A DNA stretch of 55,715 nucleotides, from NCBI GenBank assembly GCA_946480055.1, contig CAMLID010000019.1, forward strand, positions 1 through 55,715, read 5' to 3'. Shown in pieces: positions 35,226 through 48,501 of this stretch. The DNA is from an uncultured Lysobacter sp. (GTDB lineage: Bacteria; Pseudomonadota; Gammaproteobacteria; Xanthomonadales; Xanthomonadaceae). Below the pieces are notes generated by a model, which was given only the letters and a program-made list of their open reading frames with translations, was not told where the DNA came from and made no database searches. A program made the position numbers and the translations under genes. How positions within the stretch are numbered: position 1 is the first letter of the stretch; every line of letters starts with the position of its first letter.

Positions 35226-35687
35226 TCACGCCGCCGCTTGCGCGTCGTGCGTCACCGGCGGTGCCTTGCGGAACGGAATCGCGAGCCGGTTCCAGGCATT
35301 GATCGCGATCACCGCGTAGTTGAGCGCACCCAGGTCCCGTTCGCCGAACGCGGCCAGGGCGCGTTCGTAGACCGCGTCCGGCACCGGCGCGTCGGCGACG
35401 CGGGTGACCGCTTCGGTCCAGGCCAGGGCGGCGCGCTCGCGTTCGCTGAAGGGGCCTTCCTCCGGCACCCGCAGCAATTGCAGGCGCTCGGGATTTTCGC
35501 CGTGGGCGAGGGCTTCGCGGGTGTGCAGCCACAGGCAGTAGCCGCAGCCGTTGATCTGCGAGGCGCGCAGGTTGATCAGGTCGATCAGCGAGGCTTCCAG
35601 GCCGCTGTCGTGGACCGCGGCGTGCAGGGCGCCGAGGGCCTTGAGGCCGGTGGGCAGCAGGGTGTTGGTATCGAGGCGTTGCGACAT
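35226..35687 (-). CDS. AhpD-like carboxymuconolactone-decarboxylase-family protein
   Basis: 153 aa. The AhpD/CMD active-site motif is visible as NGCGYCLWLHTREA (CxxC plus downstream His), the thiol pair used in alkylhydroperoxidase activity. The start MSQRLDTNTLLP (35687) is chosen over a longer frame to 35813 that would overlap the divergent LysR gene. The adjacent divergent LysR regulator probably controls it. Confidence 0.85.
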   Translation of the reverse strand: MSQRLDTNTLLPTGLKALGALHAAVHDSGLEASLIDLINLRASQINGCGYCLWLHTREALAHGENPERLQLLRVPEEGPFSERERAALAWTEAVTRVADAPVPDAVYERALAAFGERDLGALNYAVIAINAWNRLAIPFRKAPPVTHDAQAAA

Positions 35688-35796
35688 GAGCGTGCTCCGG
35701 GGGAGAGGGGAGGCGGCGCCGTGCGGGGCGTCTGGCGGGCAGAGTAGGATGTTCATCGGTGAAATACATTCCGACAGAGCTGCAAGCGGTGATTGC

Positions 35797-36696
35797 ATGA
35801 ATGAACAACACATGTCCTGGGACGACTACCGTTTCATCCTTGCCATCGGCCGCGCCGGGTCGCTCAACGGCGCGGCCAAGCGCCTGGGCGTGAGCCATCC
35901 CACCGTGTTCCGGCGCGTCAACGAGATCGAGCGCAAGCTCGGCGCGCGTTTGTTCGAACGCGCGCGCGACGGCTACGCGCCGACCGCGACCGGCGAGGAG
36001 GTGGTGCGGGTCGCGGCCGAGGTCGAAGAACGCATCGAAGCGACCGAGCGCCGGCTTTCGGGCCTGGACGCGCGACCGGCCGGCAGCCTGCGGGTGACCA
36101 CGGTCGAGCCGCTGCTGTACGACGTGCTGCCGCCGCTGCTGGCGAAGTTCCGCCAGGCGTATCCGCGCATCGTGCTGGAGCTGACCGCCGACAACGCCAC
36201 CCGCGACCTCAGCCGGCGTGAGGCCGATGTCGCCCTGCGCCCCGGCGGGCAACCGTCGGAGACGCTGGTCGGGCGCAAGGTCGGGGCGATCGCCGCGGCG
36301 GTGTATCGGCCGCGCCAAATGAAGCTGGTTGCGGGCGCTGGCCTGGGCGACTACGACTGGGTGGTGCCGGACGACAGCCTGTCGCATATCTCGATGGCGC
36401 AGTGGGTGCTCAAGCGCGGCTATCACGAGCGTGCCGCGCTGCGCAGCAACAGCCTGCTCGCATTGCGCGATTCGGTCGCGGTCGGGATCGGCCTGGCGGT
36501 GCTGCCTTGTTACCTCTGCGACGGCGATCCGCGCCTGGTGCGGGTCGGCGATCCGATCCCCGAGCTGCGCACCGATCTGTGGCTGCTGACCCATCCGGAC
36601 CTGCGCCGCACCGAACGCGTGCGGGTGTTCCTGGATGCCATGCGCGAGGGCCTGGCGGCGTTGCAGCCGCGCCTGGACGGGCTGGCGCCGGGCTAG
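35797..36696 (+). CDS. LysR-family transcriptional regulator
   Basis: 299 aa. The HTH is at residues about 8-65 (DDYRFILAIGRAGSLNGAAK, RLGVSHPTVFRRVNEIERKL), followed by a substrate-binding domain (GSLRVTTVEPLLYDVLPPLL, DVALRPGG, VAVGIGLAVLPCYLCD). ATG 35797 is the family-like start. Divergent from the AhpD-like gene (109-bp gap), hence its likely regulator. A perfect 8-bp hairpin follows the stop by 2 nt. Confidence 0.87.
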   Translation: MNEQHMSWDDYRFILAIGRAGSLNGAAKRLGVSHPTVFRRVNEIERKLGARLFERARDGYAPTATGEEVVRVAAEVEERIEATERRLSGLDARPAGSLRVTTVEPLLYDVLPPLLAKFRQAYPRIVLELTADNATRDLSRREADVALRPGGQPSETLVGRKVGAIAAAVYRPRQMKLVAGAGLGDYDWVVPDDSLSHISMAQWVLKRGYHERAALRSNSLLALRDSVAVGIGLAVLPCYLCDGDPRLVRVGDPIPELRTDLWLLTHPDLRRTERVRVFLDAMREGLAALQPRLDGLAPG

Positions 36697-36698
36697 CC

Positions 36699-36718
36699 GT
36701 GTAGGAAAAGTCCTACAC
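36699..36718 (+). terminator. Perfect hairpin after the LysR gene
   Basis: GTGTAGGA-AAAG-TCCTACAC, an 8-bp perfect stem with a 4-nt loop, begins 2 nt after the LysR stop. It lacks a T-tract and could equally be an operator for the small downstream gene. Confidence 0.5.
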
Positions 36719-36887
36719 GCGATCGGGTAGTTTGATGACGTTATTTCCATCACGGAAAGTGCACATTGATCGCGTCCCCGACAGCACGGCCTCAGGCAAC
36801 GGCAGGACGCCGCCGCCACGGAGATGGACGCCGAGACAGGAGTCGAAGCTGGGCCGGGGACGCCTCATCACAGAGCAAGGAAGCGCC

Positions 36888-37103
36888 ATGTTTCGCGTCG
36901 AACTGAAGCTGCGGGAAGGCAACGACGGCAAGGCTCTGACCACTTCCATCGCGGAACTGGCGCAGGTCTACCTCAGCCCCGAGGCCGCACTGGAAGCGGT
37001 GCTGCCGCTGGCGCAGCGCTACGCGGAACAAACGCGCAACGGACTGTGGCTGCGTATCTACGATGCGCGTTCGCAGGCAGTGTTCGGCACGCTGGTCCCC
37101 TAG
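36888..37103 (+). CDS. 71-aa hypothetical protein
   Basis: ATG 36888 follows AAGGAAG at 36877-36883. The protein starts MFRVELKLREGNDG and ends GTLVP. It has no signal peptide or membrane segment, is rich in Leu/Ala, and looks like a small alpha/beta protein. I do not recognise a family. The coding case rests on the good ribosome-binding site, codon pattern and the terminator-like hairpin shortly after it. Confidence 0.6.
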   Translation: MFRVELKLREGNDGKALTTSIAELAQVYLSPEAALEAVLPLAQRYAEQTRNGLWLRIYDARSQAVFGTLVP

Positions 37104-37118
37104 GCCCGCGTGAAGCCT

Positions 37119-37157
37119 ATGCCGCCCGGAACGGAGGACGACCGCTCCGGGCGGCAT
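37119..37157. terminator. Bidirectional terminator-like stem-loop between the 71-aa gene and mocA
   Basis: ATGCCGCCCGGA (37119-37130) pairs perfectly with TCCGGGCGGCAT (37146-37157), and inner bases CGG/CCG extend it. It lies between the ends of two convergent genes (stops at 37103 and 37167). Confidence 0.65.
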
Positions 37158-37166
37158 GGGCGCCTC

Positions 37167-37781
37167 TCAAGCGCCCGCGCTGCGATCCAACAGGCCCAGG
37201 GCCATGGCACGGGCGACGTCGGCTTCCACGTCGATGTCCAGATGCAGGGCGGGGTCGTCGAGCCAGCCCAATTCCTGCGCCGGCCGGCGCGCCAGCAAGC
37301 GGCCGAAGCCGCGGTCGCCGTGCAGGCTGCGCGCCTGCGCCATCAATTCGCTTGAGATCGCCGCCGGTATCCCCGGCGCGTCGCCGTGCCGGGTAACCGC
37401 GCAGCCCGAGGCCGCGGTCGCCGCGGCGGCGATCAGCTGCTGCAGATGCGCGGCGTCCAGGGCCGGTTGATCGCAACCCAGAATCAGCACCGTCCCGGCA
37501 TGCGCGGCCAGCGCCGAGGCGGCCAATTGCAGACTGCCCGCCAGGCCCTGTTCCCAATCGCGATTGAACAAACGCTCGCCCGGCAGATCCGCGATCGCCG
37601 CCTGCAGCGCATCGCCGTCGGCGCCGAGCACGACCAACAGGCGTCGCGGCCCGGTCTGCGCGGCCAGGCGCACGGCGCGGTGGATCAGGGTTTCGCCGTC
37701 GCGGCTCAGGTTCTGCTTGGCGCGGCCGAGCCGGCGGCTGCCACCGGCGGCCAGCACCACCGCCGCGTGCGCCGCGCTCAT
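37167..37781 (-). CDS. mocA: MocA/MobA-like molybdenum-cofactor nucleotidyltransferase
   Basis: 204 aa. The N-terminal nucleotide-binding signature is [18 protein letters not shown], typical of MobA/MocA NTP-transferases, followed by [16 protein letters not shown] and [11 protein letters not shown]. MocA makes molybdopterin cytosine dinucleotide, the cofactor form used by many xanthine-oxidase-family enzymes; such an enzyme is encoded just upstream on the other strand. The gene overlaps xdhC by 4 bp (ATGA). MobA (guanylyl) specificity cannot be excluded by eye. Confidence 0.85.
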   Translation of the reverse strand: MSAAHAAVVLAAGGSRRLGRAKQNLSRDGETLIHRAVRLAAQTGPRRLLVVLGADGDALQAAIADLPGERLFNRDWEQGLAGSLQLAASALAAHAGTVLILGCDQPALDAAHLQQLIAAAATAASGCAVTRHGDAPGIPAAISSELMAQARSLHGDRGFGRLLARRPAQELGWLDDPALHLDIDVEADVARAMALGLLDRSAGA

Positions 37782-38827
37782 GCCGGGGTGTGGCGCAGCG
37801 CCTGCAACTGCGCGGCGATGCTGAGCGCGATCGCCTCCGGCCCGTCGCCGCCGAGTTTGAGTCCGATCGGCGCATGCAGACGCGGCGTCAGCGCCGCGCG
37901 CGCGGTTTCGGGCAGCACCTTGAACAGATCGTCGCGGCGCTGGCCCGGGCCGAGCAGGCCGACGAAGCCGATGTCGCTGGCAGCCAGCGCTTCCAGAGCT
38001 TCGCGGTCGAGTTCGAAATGGTGGTGCATGACCAGCGCAGCGTCGTGCGGGCGCGTGGTCGACAGCGCCTGCGCCGGCGCGCGCGCGATCACGCTGTCGG
38101 CGAGCGCGGCCTGCGCCGACCAGCGCGGGCGGCGCTCTACGACGCTGGTGACCCAGCCCAGAGTGCGCAGCAGCGGCAACAGCGCCGGCGATTCCGGTCC
38201 CGCGCCGAACACCAGCACCGACGGCGGCCGCGCGATCTCCAGCCGCCACGCGGTCGCGCCGCGACCCAGCCACGGCGGCGTCGCCACCGGCAGGGTCCAG
38301 GGCCGGCGCAGGTCGCCGACGTTCGCGCGCATCGCGCCGTTGATGTCGATCTCCAGGCGCAGGTCGCCGTGGCCGCGCCGCCATTCGTCGACCAGCGCCG
38401 GCAATTCGCGCAGCGCGGCCAGCGGCAGCAGCGCCAGGCGCAGGCGGCCGCGGCAGCCGATCGCGGAACCGTCGAACAGGTCCTCGTCGCTGCGGGTGTC
38501 GATGTCCATCCATTCGACCCGGCCGTAACGCGCCGCGTCCGCGGCCAGGTGTTCGATCTCCGGTTCGATGCAGCCGCCGCTGAGCCAGCCGGCCTGGCCG
38601 TCGCGGGCGCCGAACAGGGCCAGCGCGCCGGGGTGCACGTAGGTCGAACCTTCGGTCTCCAGCACCAGCGCCAGGGTCGCGCCGTCGCCGCGTTCCTGCG
38701 CGCGCACCGCGGCTTCCAGGATGCCGCGCACGCCGCCGGCGGCGGGCAGGGCGGGGGTAACGGGCGGAGCGTCTGGCACGGTGGTTCCCTGGGCGCGGAC
38801 GACGCCCCGATCATGCGGTCTGGACAT
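37778..38827 (-). CDS. xdhC: XdhC/CoxI-family molybdenum hydroxylase maturation protein
   Basis: 349 aa from ATG 38827. An alternative GTG at 38779 has the better ribosome-binding site (AGGGA) and would give 333 aa. The N-terminal XdhC domain ([34 protein letters not shown]) is followed by a C-terminal Rossmann domain ([27 protein letters not shown]). XdhC-like proteins bind Mo cofactor and assist its sulfuration and insertion. Coupled to mocA and divergent from the Mo-hydroxylase subunits across a 147-bp promoter region. Confidence 0.87.
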   Translation of the reverse strand: MSRPHDRGVVRAQGTTVPDAPPVTPALPAAGGVRGILEAAVRAQERGDGATLALVLETEGSTYVHPGALALFGARDGQAGWLSGGCIEPEIEHLAADAARYGRVEWMDIDTRSDEDLFDGSAIGCRGRLRLALLPLAALRELPALVDEWRRGHGDLRLEIDINGAMRANVGDLRRPWTLPVATPPWLGRGATAWRLEIARPPSVLVFGAGPESPALLPLLRTLGWVTSVVERRPRWSAQAALADSVIARAPAQALSTTRPHDAALVMHHHFELDREALEALAASDIGFVGLLGPGQRRDDLFKVLPETARAALTPRLHAPIGLKLGGDGPEAIALSIAAQLQALRHTPA

Positions 38828-38974
38828 GACGCCTGCAAACGCATCGACGCGGTGTTTGCGGGGCGCCGCTCTGCCGAGGCGCCGTACTGCGGGACGCGGA
38901 GATCGCCGGACCCGGATGGCACAACGCGCGTGCCAGGCGTATGTTGTCGTTTCCCCAGCCGCCGCGAGGGATGC

Positions 38975-39430
38975 ATGAAACTGCACGTCAACGGCAACGA
39001 GCACGAGGTGGACGCCCCACCCGACATGCCTTTGCTCTGGGTCCTGCGCGACCTGATGCAACTCACCGGTACCAAGTTCGGTTGCGGCATCGCCCAATGC
39101 GGCGCCTGCACCGTGCACGTCGACGGCGCCCCGCGCCGCTCCTGCGTGACGCCGGTATCGACCGTCGAAGGCAAGAAGATCCTGACCATCGAAGGCCTAT
39201 CGCCCGACGGCAGCCATCCGGTGCAGCGCGCCTGGGCCGAGCTCGACGTGGTCCAGTGCGGCTACTGCCAGTCCGGCCAGATCATGTCCGCGGCCGCGCT
39301 GCTGGCCAAGGTGCCTGCGCCCACCGACACCGATATCGACCAGGCCCTGTCCGGCAACATCTGCCGTTGCGGCACCTACCCGCGGATCCGCGCGGCGGTG
39401 AAGCGCGCGGCGGGATCAGGACAGGTCTGA
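38975..39430 (+). CDS. [2Fe-2S] subunit of a molybdenum hydroxylase (isoquinoline 1-oxidoreductase alpha type)
   Basis: 151 aa with both clusters of the xanthine-oxidase family. The plant-ferredoxin-type cluster uses Cys37, Cys42, Cys45 and Cys57 ([17 protein letters not shown]). The helical-domain cluster uses Cys95, Cys98, Cys130 and Cys132 ([24 protein letters not shown]). It carries electrons from the Mo site of the following subunit. There is no signal peptide, so co-export with the Tat-tagged large subunit is likely. Confidence 0.9.
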   Translation: MKLHVNGNEHEVDAPPDMPLLWVLRDLMQLTGTKFGCGIAQCGACTVHVDGAPRRSCVTPVSTVEGKKILTIEGLSPDGSHPVQRAWAELDVVQCGYCQSGQIMSAAALLAKVPAPTDTDIDQALSGNICRCGTYPRIRAAVKRAAGSGQV

Positions 39431-39535
39431 TCAGGGCAGGTCTGACCGGTCAGGTCTGACGACGCCACTAACCGGACGTCGCGCGGCTTCGATGCCGCCC
39501 GCGTCGTCCGTCACGCGACTCAACGGAGGTTTGCC

Positions 39536-41704
39536 GTGAACGCCGTGCCCCAGCCGTCCCGACGTCAGTTCCTCAAAGCCGGCGCCTTGCTCGGCGGCGG
39601 GCTGGTGATCGGTTTCGTGATACCCGGCGCGCGCCGTTTCGCGCTCGCCGCGCCCGCCGAAGCCGCCGCCGCCGCGACCGGCTTCGCCCCCAACGCCTTC
39701 CTGCGCATCGGCAACGACGACAGCGTGACCGTGCTGATCGCGCACTCCGAAATGGGGCAGGGCATCTGGACCGGTCTGTCGATGCTGGTCGCCGAAGAAC
39801 TGGATGCGGACTGGTCGAAGATCCGGGTCGAGCACGCGCCCGCGGCGCCGGCGTACGCGCACACCGCGTTCGGCTTCCAGATGACCGGCGGTTCCACCAG
39901 CACCTGGTCCGAGTTCGACCGCTATCGCCAGGCCGGCGCGACCGCGCGCCAGCTGCTGGTCGCCGCCGCGGCGCAGCGCTTCGGCGTGGCCGAGTCGGAG
40001 GTGCGCACCGAGAACGGCGTGGCCATCGCCGGCGACCAGCGCGCGCGTTACGGCGAACTCGCCGACGCGGCCGCCAAACTGCCGGCGCCGAAAGCCGCGC
40101 CGGTGCTCAAGGAGGCCAAGGACTGGAAGCTGATCGGCAAGCCGACCAAGCGCCTGGACTCGCCCGAAAAAATCACCGGCCGGGCGAAGTTCGGCATGGA
40201 CGTGCAGTTCGAAGGCCTGCTGACCGCGGTGGTCGCGCGGCCGCCGGTGTTCGGCGGCAAGGTCAAATCCTTCGACGCGGCCAAGGCCAAGGCCGTGCCC
40301 GGCGTGCGCGAGGTGGTCCAGGTGCCGACCGGCGTGGCGGTGGTCGCCGATCACTACTGGGCCGCCAAGCAGGGCCGCGACGCTTTGCAGATCGAGTGGG
40401 ACCTGGGACCGAACGCGGCGTTGGACACCGCGACGCTGCGCGAGCAGTTCCGCAAGCTCGCGGCAACCCCGGGCACCGTCGCCGCGCAAGCCGGCGATGC
40501 CGCCGCCGCGCTGGCCAAGGCCGGCAAGACCTTCGACGCCGAGTACAACGTTCCCTATCTCGCGCATGCGCCGATGGAGCCCTTGAACTGCACGGTGAAG
40601 ATCGACGGCGACGGTTGCGAAATCTGGACCGGCACTCAGTTCCAGACCCTGGATCAGCAGGTCGCGGCCGGCATCCTCGGGCTCAAGCCCGATCAGGTCC
40701 GGATCCACACCATGTTCCTGGGCGGCGGCTTCGGCCGGCGCGCCACGCCGACCTCGGATTTCGTTTCCGAAGCGGTGCAGGTAGCCAAGGCCGCGGGCAA
40801 ACCGGTCAAGACGGTGTGGTCGCGCGAGGACGACGTGCGCGGCGGCTACTACCGGCCTATGTACCTGCAGCAGGCGAAAATCGCGGTCGATGCGCAGGGC
40901 TATCCGGTGGCCTGGCAGCACCGCCTGGTCGGGCAGTCCATCCTCGGCGGCACGCCGTTCGAGGCGGCGATGGTCAAGAACGGCATCGATGCGACCTCGG
41001 TCGAAGGCGTCGCCGATTCGCCCTACCTCAAGGACATCGCCGACCATCGGGTCGAGCTGCATTCGCCCAAGACCGGGATACCGGTGCTGTGGTGGCGTTC
41101 GGTCGGCCACAGCTACAACGCCTTCGTGATGGAGAGCCTGATCGACGAGCTCGCGCACGCGGCCGGCAAGGATCCGGTCGAATACCGGCGCGCGCTGCTC
41201 AAGGCGCATCCGCGCCATCTCGCGGCGCTGAACCTGGCCGCCGAGAAGGCCGGCTGGAGCGTGGCGCCGGCCAAGGGCCGCGGCCGCGGCGTCGCCGTGC
41301 ACGAATCCTTCGGCAGCTATCTGGCGCAGATCGCCGAGGTCTCGGTCGAGAACGGCGCGATCCGCGTGCACCGGGTGGTGTGCGCGATCGACTGCGGGTT
41401 GGCGGTCAATCCGGAAGGCGTGCGCGCGCAGATGGAATCGGGCATCGCCTTCGGCCTGGGCGCGGCGCTGCACAGCGCACTGAGCTTCAAGGACGGCCGC
41501 GTGCAGGAATCGAACTACCACGACTACCAGGTGCTGCGCCTGCACGAGATGCCGCAGGTCGAGGTCCACATCGTGCCCAGCACCGAACGCATGGGCGGCG
41601 CCGGCGAGCCCGGTACCGCGCCGATCGCGCCCGCCGTCGCCAACGCGGTGTTCGCGTTGACCGGCCAGCGCCTGCGCGAACTGCCGCTGCGACTGAAGGC
41701 CTGA
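39536..41704 (+). CDS. Tat-exported molybdopterin-binding large subunit, isoquinoline 1-oxidoreductase beta/aldehyde dehydrogenase type
   Basis: 722 aa. The GTG start is preceded by CGGAGG (39524-39529). The N-terminal Tat signal contains [20 protein letters not shown]. Mo-cofactor stretches include [75 protein letters not shown] and [20 protein letters not shown], the last containing the catalytic Glu region. It lacks an FAD subunit partner, so electrons likely pass to the downstream cytochrome. The substrate (aldehyde or N-heterocycle) cannot be told from sequence. Confidence 0.88.
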   Translation: MNAVPQPSRRQFLKAGALLGGGLVIGFVIPGARRFALAAPAEAAAAATGFAPNAFLRIGNDDSVTVLIAHSEMGQGIWTGLSMLVAEELDADWSKIRVEHAPAAPAYAHTAFGFQMTGGSTSTWSEFDRYRQAGATARQLLVAAAAQRFGVAESEVRTENGVAIAGDQRARYGELADAAAKLPAPKAAPVLKEAKDWKLIGKPTKRLDSPEKITGRAKFGMDVQFEGLLTAVVARPPVFGGKVKSFDAAKAKAVPGVREVVQVPTGVAVVADHYWAAKQGRDALQIEWDLGPNAALDTATLREQFRKLAATPGTVAAQAGDAAAALAKAGKTFDAEYNVPYLAHAPMEPLNCTVKIDGDGCEIWTGTQFQTLDQQVAAGILGLKPDQVRIHTMFLGGGFGRRATPTSDFVSEAVQVAKAAGKPVKTVWSREDDVRGGYYRPMYLQQAKIAVDAQGYPVAWQHRLVGQSILGGTPFEAAMVKNGIDATSVEGVADSPYLKDIADHRVELHSPKTGIPVLWWRSVGHSYNAFVMESLIDELAHAAGKDPVEYRRALLKAHPRHLAALNLAAEKAGWSVAPAKGRGRGVAVHESFGSYLAQIAEVSVENGAIRVHRVVCAIDCGLAVNPEGVRAQMESGIAFGLGAALHSALSFKDGRVQESNYHDYQVLRLHEMPQVEVHIVPSTERMGGAGEPGTAPIAPAVANAVFALTGQRLRELPLRLKA

Positions 41705-41714
41705 GGACGACGAC

Positions 41715-42284
41715 ATGCGCATCCTGTTATCGATCGCCCTGATCTGCGCGCTCGCCGCCTGCGGCCCGCGGCCGACCCCCGAGCAGCGCGAAAAAGCCGT
41801 CGCCGCCTTCGCCACCGTGCAGAAGGTGTTCCAGCACCCGCGTTGCCAGAACTGCCACATCCCCGGCGACCAACCGCTGCAGTTCGACGCGGGCCTGCCG
41901 CATGCCATGGGCGTGGTGCGCGGCCCCGACGGCAAGGGCGCCGCGGGCCTGCCCTGCGCGACCTGCCACGGCGAGAAGAACCTGCCGGCCAGCTACGGCC
42001 CGAACGCGCCGCCGGGCGCGCCGCATTGGCAGTTGCCGCCGCCGGAACACAAGATGGCCTGGATCGGTCTGCCGCCGAAGCAATTGTGCGAAATGATCCA
42101 GGACAAACGCAGCAACGGCGATCGCGACTTCGCCGCGCTGCTCAAGCACGTCAGCGAGGACAAGCTGGTGCTGTGGGGCTGGGAGCCCGGCGGCAACCGC
42201 CTGCCGGTGCCGGTGCCGCACGACGAATTCGTCGCCCAGTTCAAACTCTGGGCCGACGCCGGTGGTCCGTGCCCCGCGTCGTAA
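41715..42284 (+). CDS. Dihaem c-type cytochrome lipoprotein
   Basis: 189 aa. The lipoprotein signal [16 protein letters not shown] has its lipobox Cys at residue 16. Two haem-binding motifs are present, CQNCH (44-48) and CATCH (81-85). It begins 11 bp after the Mo-subunit gene, so it most likely accepts electrons from that periplasmic dehydrogenase and passes them to the respiratory chain. This role is inferred from order and export signals. Confidence 0.82.
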   Translation: MRILLSIALICALAACGPRPTPEQREKAVAAFATVQKVFQHPRCQNCHIPGDQPLQFDAGLPHAMGVVRGPDGKGAAGLPCATCHGEKNLPASYGPNAPPGAPHWQLPPPEHKMAWIGLPPKQLCEMIQDKRSNGDRDFAALLKHVSEDKLVLWGWEPGGNRLPVPVPHDEFVAQFKLWADAGGPCPAS

Positions 42285-42294
42285 TAGATCTACT

Positions 42295-42376
42295 GTGGGA
42301 GCGGCGTAAGCCGCGATCGCGCTCTCGCGGCTGCGACGCAAAGCGGTGTCGCTATCGCGGCTTACGCCGCTCCCAC
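42295..42376. repeat. Inverted pair of a 23-bp Xanthomonadales-type intergenic repeat
   Basis: The left arm at 42295-42317 starts GTGGGAGCGGCGTAAGCCGC. The right arm at 42354-42376 is its exact 23-bp reverse complement, separated by 36 bp. A third, single copy with one change lies at 53220-53241. The arms can form a strong cruciform or RNA hairpin, as in REP/BIME elements. Confidence 0.85.
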
Positions 42377-42402
42377 CGTGGCTGGCGTGCCAGCCCCTAG
42401 AC

Positions 42403-42433
42403 CGAAGCCCGCGGCGGAGCGCCGCGGGCTTCG
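42403..42433. terminator. Strong 14-bp stem-loop between the cytochrome and czcA genes
   Basis: CGAAGCCCGCGGCG-gag-CGCCGCGGGCTTCG is a perfect 14-bp stem with a 3-nt loop. It lies immediately beyond the czcA stop (42439) and downstream of the convergent cytochrome gene, so it probably ends both transcripts. Confidence 0.75.
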
Positions 42434-42438
42434 TCGTC

Positions 42439-46635
<4,197 letters not shown>

Positions 46636-46639
<4 letters not shown>

Positions 46640-47952
46640 GGGGCGGCTCCTGTGGGGATAGCTCCGGTGGGGGTGGCGTCGGCGGCGACGAAGGACTCGC
46701 CGGTGAGACGCTGGATTTCGATCAGCGCCAGCTGCGCTTCCAGTGCGGCGTCCAGGCGCTGCTTGCGCGCGGCCACGCTTTCGGCCTGCAACAGAGCCAG
46801 TTCCAGGTAGCTGATCGCGCCGGCGCGGTAGGCGTACTCGGCCGCGTCCTCGGCGCGCTTCAGACGCGGCAGCACGTCCTCCTTCAATCGCCCGACTTCG
46901 AGCGCGGCGACGCGGTAGCGGCCGTGCGCTTCGACCAGGGTCGAGTACAACGCCAGCCCCTGGATTTCGAGTTCGGTCTCCAGGCTCGCCAATTCGGCGC
47001 GCGCGCCGCGGATCTCCGGCTCGGCGCGGCTGCGCGCGCCCAGCGCGAACGACACCCCGCCGAGCAGGGCCAGATCGCCGCCGTCCTGCAGGCGGCGCAC
47101 GCCGGCCTGCCAGTCCAGATCGGCGCTGGCCTGGCTCTGGGCCAGGCGCAGGCGCGCCTCGCCGATGCGTCGCGCGTCGACGAAGCGCGTCAGCTCCGGC
47201 GTGCGTTCGAGCAAGGCGGCGAGCGCGCCGGCGTCGGCGATCTTCGGCAAGGCATACGGATCGCCGGCGACCTGGGCGAAGCCGGGATCGCGTTCGCCCC
47301 ACAGCGCGGCCAGGTGCTGGCGCGCGGCGAGCAAGGCCTGCTCGGCACGGCCGCGGTCGAGTTCGGCGCGTGCCTGCGCGGCCTGCGCGGTCAGCAGGCC
47401 CGATTCCGGCGAGGCGCCGGCGATCAGGCGCTGACGCGCGGCGGCGACGCTGCGTTTGCGCTGGGCGATATCGACTTGGGCGAGTTCGATCCGGCGCTGA
47501 GCGACGGCGATGGCGAGATAGCGCCGCGCGGCTTCGGCCAGCAGATCGAGGCGACGGCTCTCGCGTTCGACCGCGAGCGCGTCGATCCGGCCTTGCGCCA
47601 ACGCGCGGCGTGCGTCGAGCTTGCCGCCGCGTTCGAACACCGAGGCCAGGGTCAGCGACAGTTCGGCGCCGCGCAGCATGCGCAGGTCGCCGCTGCCGAA
47701 CGCGTTCTCCAGCGTGGCGCCGGCGACCAGCGCCGGGCGTTGGCCGGCGCGGTCGAGTTCGGCCGCGAGCGCGTCGCGGCGGTAGCCGAACAGGCGCAGG
47801 TCGGGATGCGAAGCGTCGATGCGCGCGAGCGCGTCGTCGAGAGTGAACACCGCCGGGCGCGGGGCCGCGGCGGAAACAGCAGGCAACTGCGCGCGTGCCG
47901 GAAAGCACAGCGCAGCCGCCAGGACGGCCGAAGCCGCTGGACGCAACCACAT
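46636..47952 (-). CDS. czcC: CzcC-type TolC-family outer-membrane factor
   Basis: 438 aa. A signal peptide (MWLRPAASAVLAAALCFPAR, cleavage near ARA) precedes two outer-membrane-efflux-protein repeats of long alpha-helices, for example FTLDDALARIDASHPDLRLF and AEYAYRAGAISYLELALLQA; the latter GxxSYLEL wording is typical of TolC relatives. First gene of the czcCBA operon, overlapping czcB by ATGA. A small His-rich gene lies 57 bp upstream. Confidence 0.9.
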
Positions 47953-48009
47953 GAGGGAATACTCCGAATCGGGACAGGAACGATCGGCCGGCTCAGGCCG
48001 GCGGCGACG

Positions 48010-48381
48010 TCAGTCCGCGATCGGGGGGCGGAACGGCGCCGGCAACGGCGCCGGCACGAACGCGAACGCGCGCGGCGGGATCGCCTCGCGGGTGGCGGGC
48101 GCGATCACGCCCAACTCGTAACGCGGCAGCACCGCGGCCTGCTGGCCGCAGCAGTGGCTCAGGTGCCAGCGGTTATCGCTGTCGCCGTCGCTGCCGGGCC
48201 GGCCCGGCGGATGGTCGTGGCCGTGCTCGCCCAGGGCCGATTCGCTCTGCGTGCCGCCGATCGATGCGATCTCGCGCGCTTCCTCGGCGAACGCCAGCGC
48301 CGGCCGGACCACGGCCATGGCGATCAGCAGGCCGAAGACCAGGCAGCGCAGGATCGAGGACAGGGGCGGCAGGCCGGACAT
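48010..48381 (-). CDS. CzcI-like small exported His-rich protein
   Basis: 123 aa. A signal-like hydrophobic stretch (about 8-30: SSILRCLVFGLLIAMAVV, cleavage near ALA) precedes a short mature part with GEHGHDHPPG and WHLSHCCG, which can bind metal. Small proteins of this type (CzcI/CopL-like) often precede czcCBA and modulate or sense metal resistance. ATG 48381 is chosen; the longer frame upstream overlaps the opposite-strand TonB gene. Confidence 0.65.
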   Translation of the reverse strand: MSGLPPLSSILRCLVFGLLIAMAVVRPALAFAEEAREIASIGGTQSESALGEHGHDHPPGRPGSDGDSDNRWHLSHCCGQQAAVLPRYELGVIAPATREAIPPRAFAFVPAPLPAPFRPPIAD

Positions 48382-48501
48382 GGCCGCTAGGGTACGGGCC
48401 CGATGCGGCGATACACAATTGCGCCGACCCGGCACAGTGCGTGCCGCACGGGCGTCACATGCGCTGGCCAGACTGCGCGCCTCGTCTACAGGGGGCGTGT
48501 C

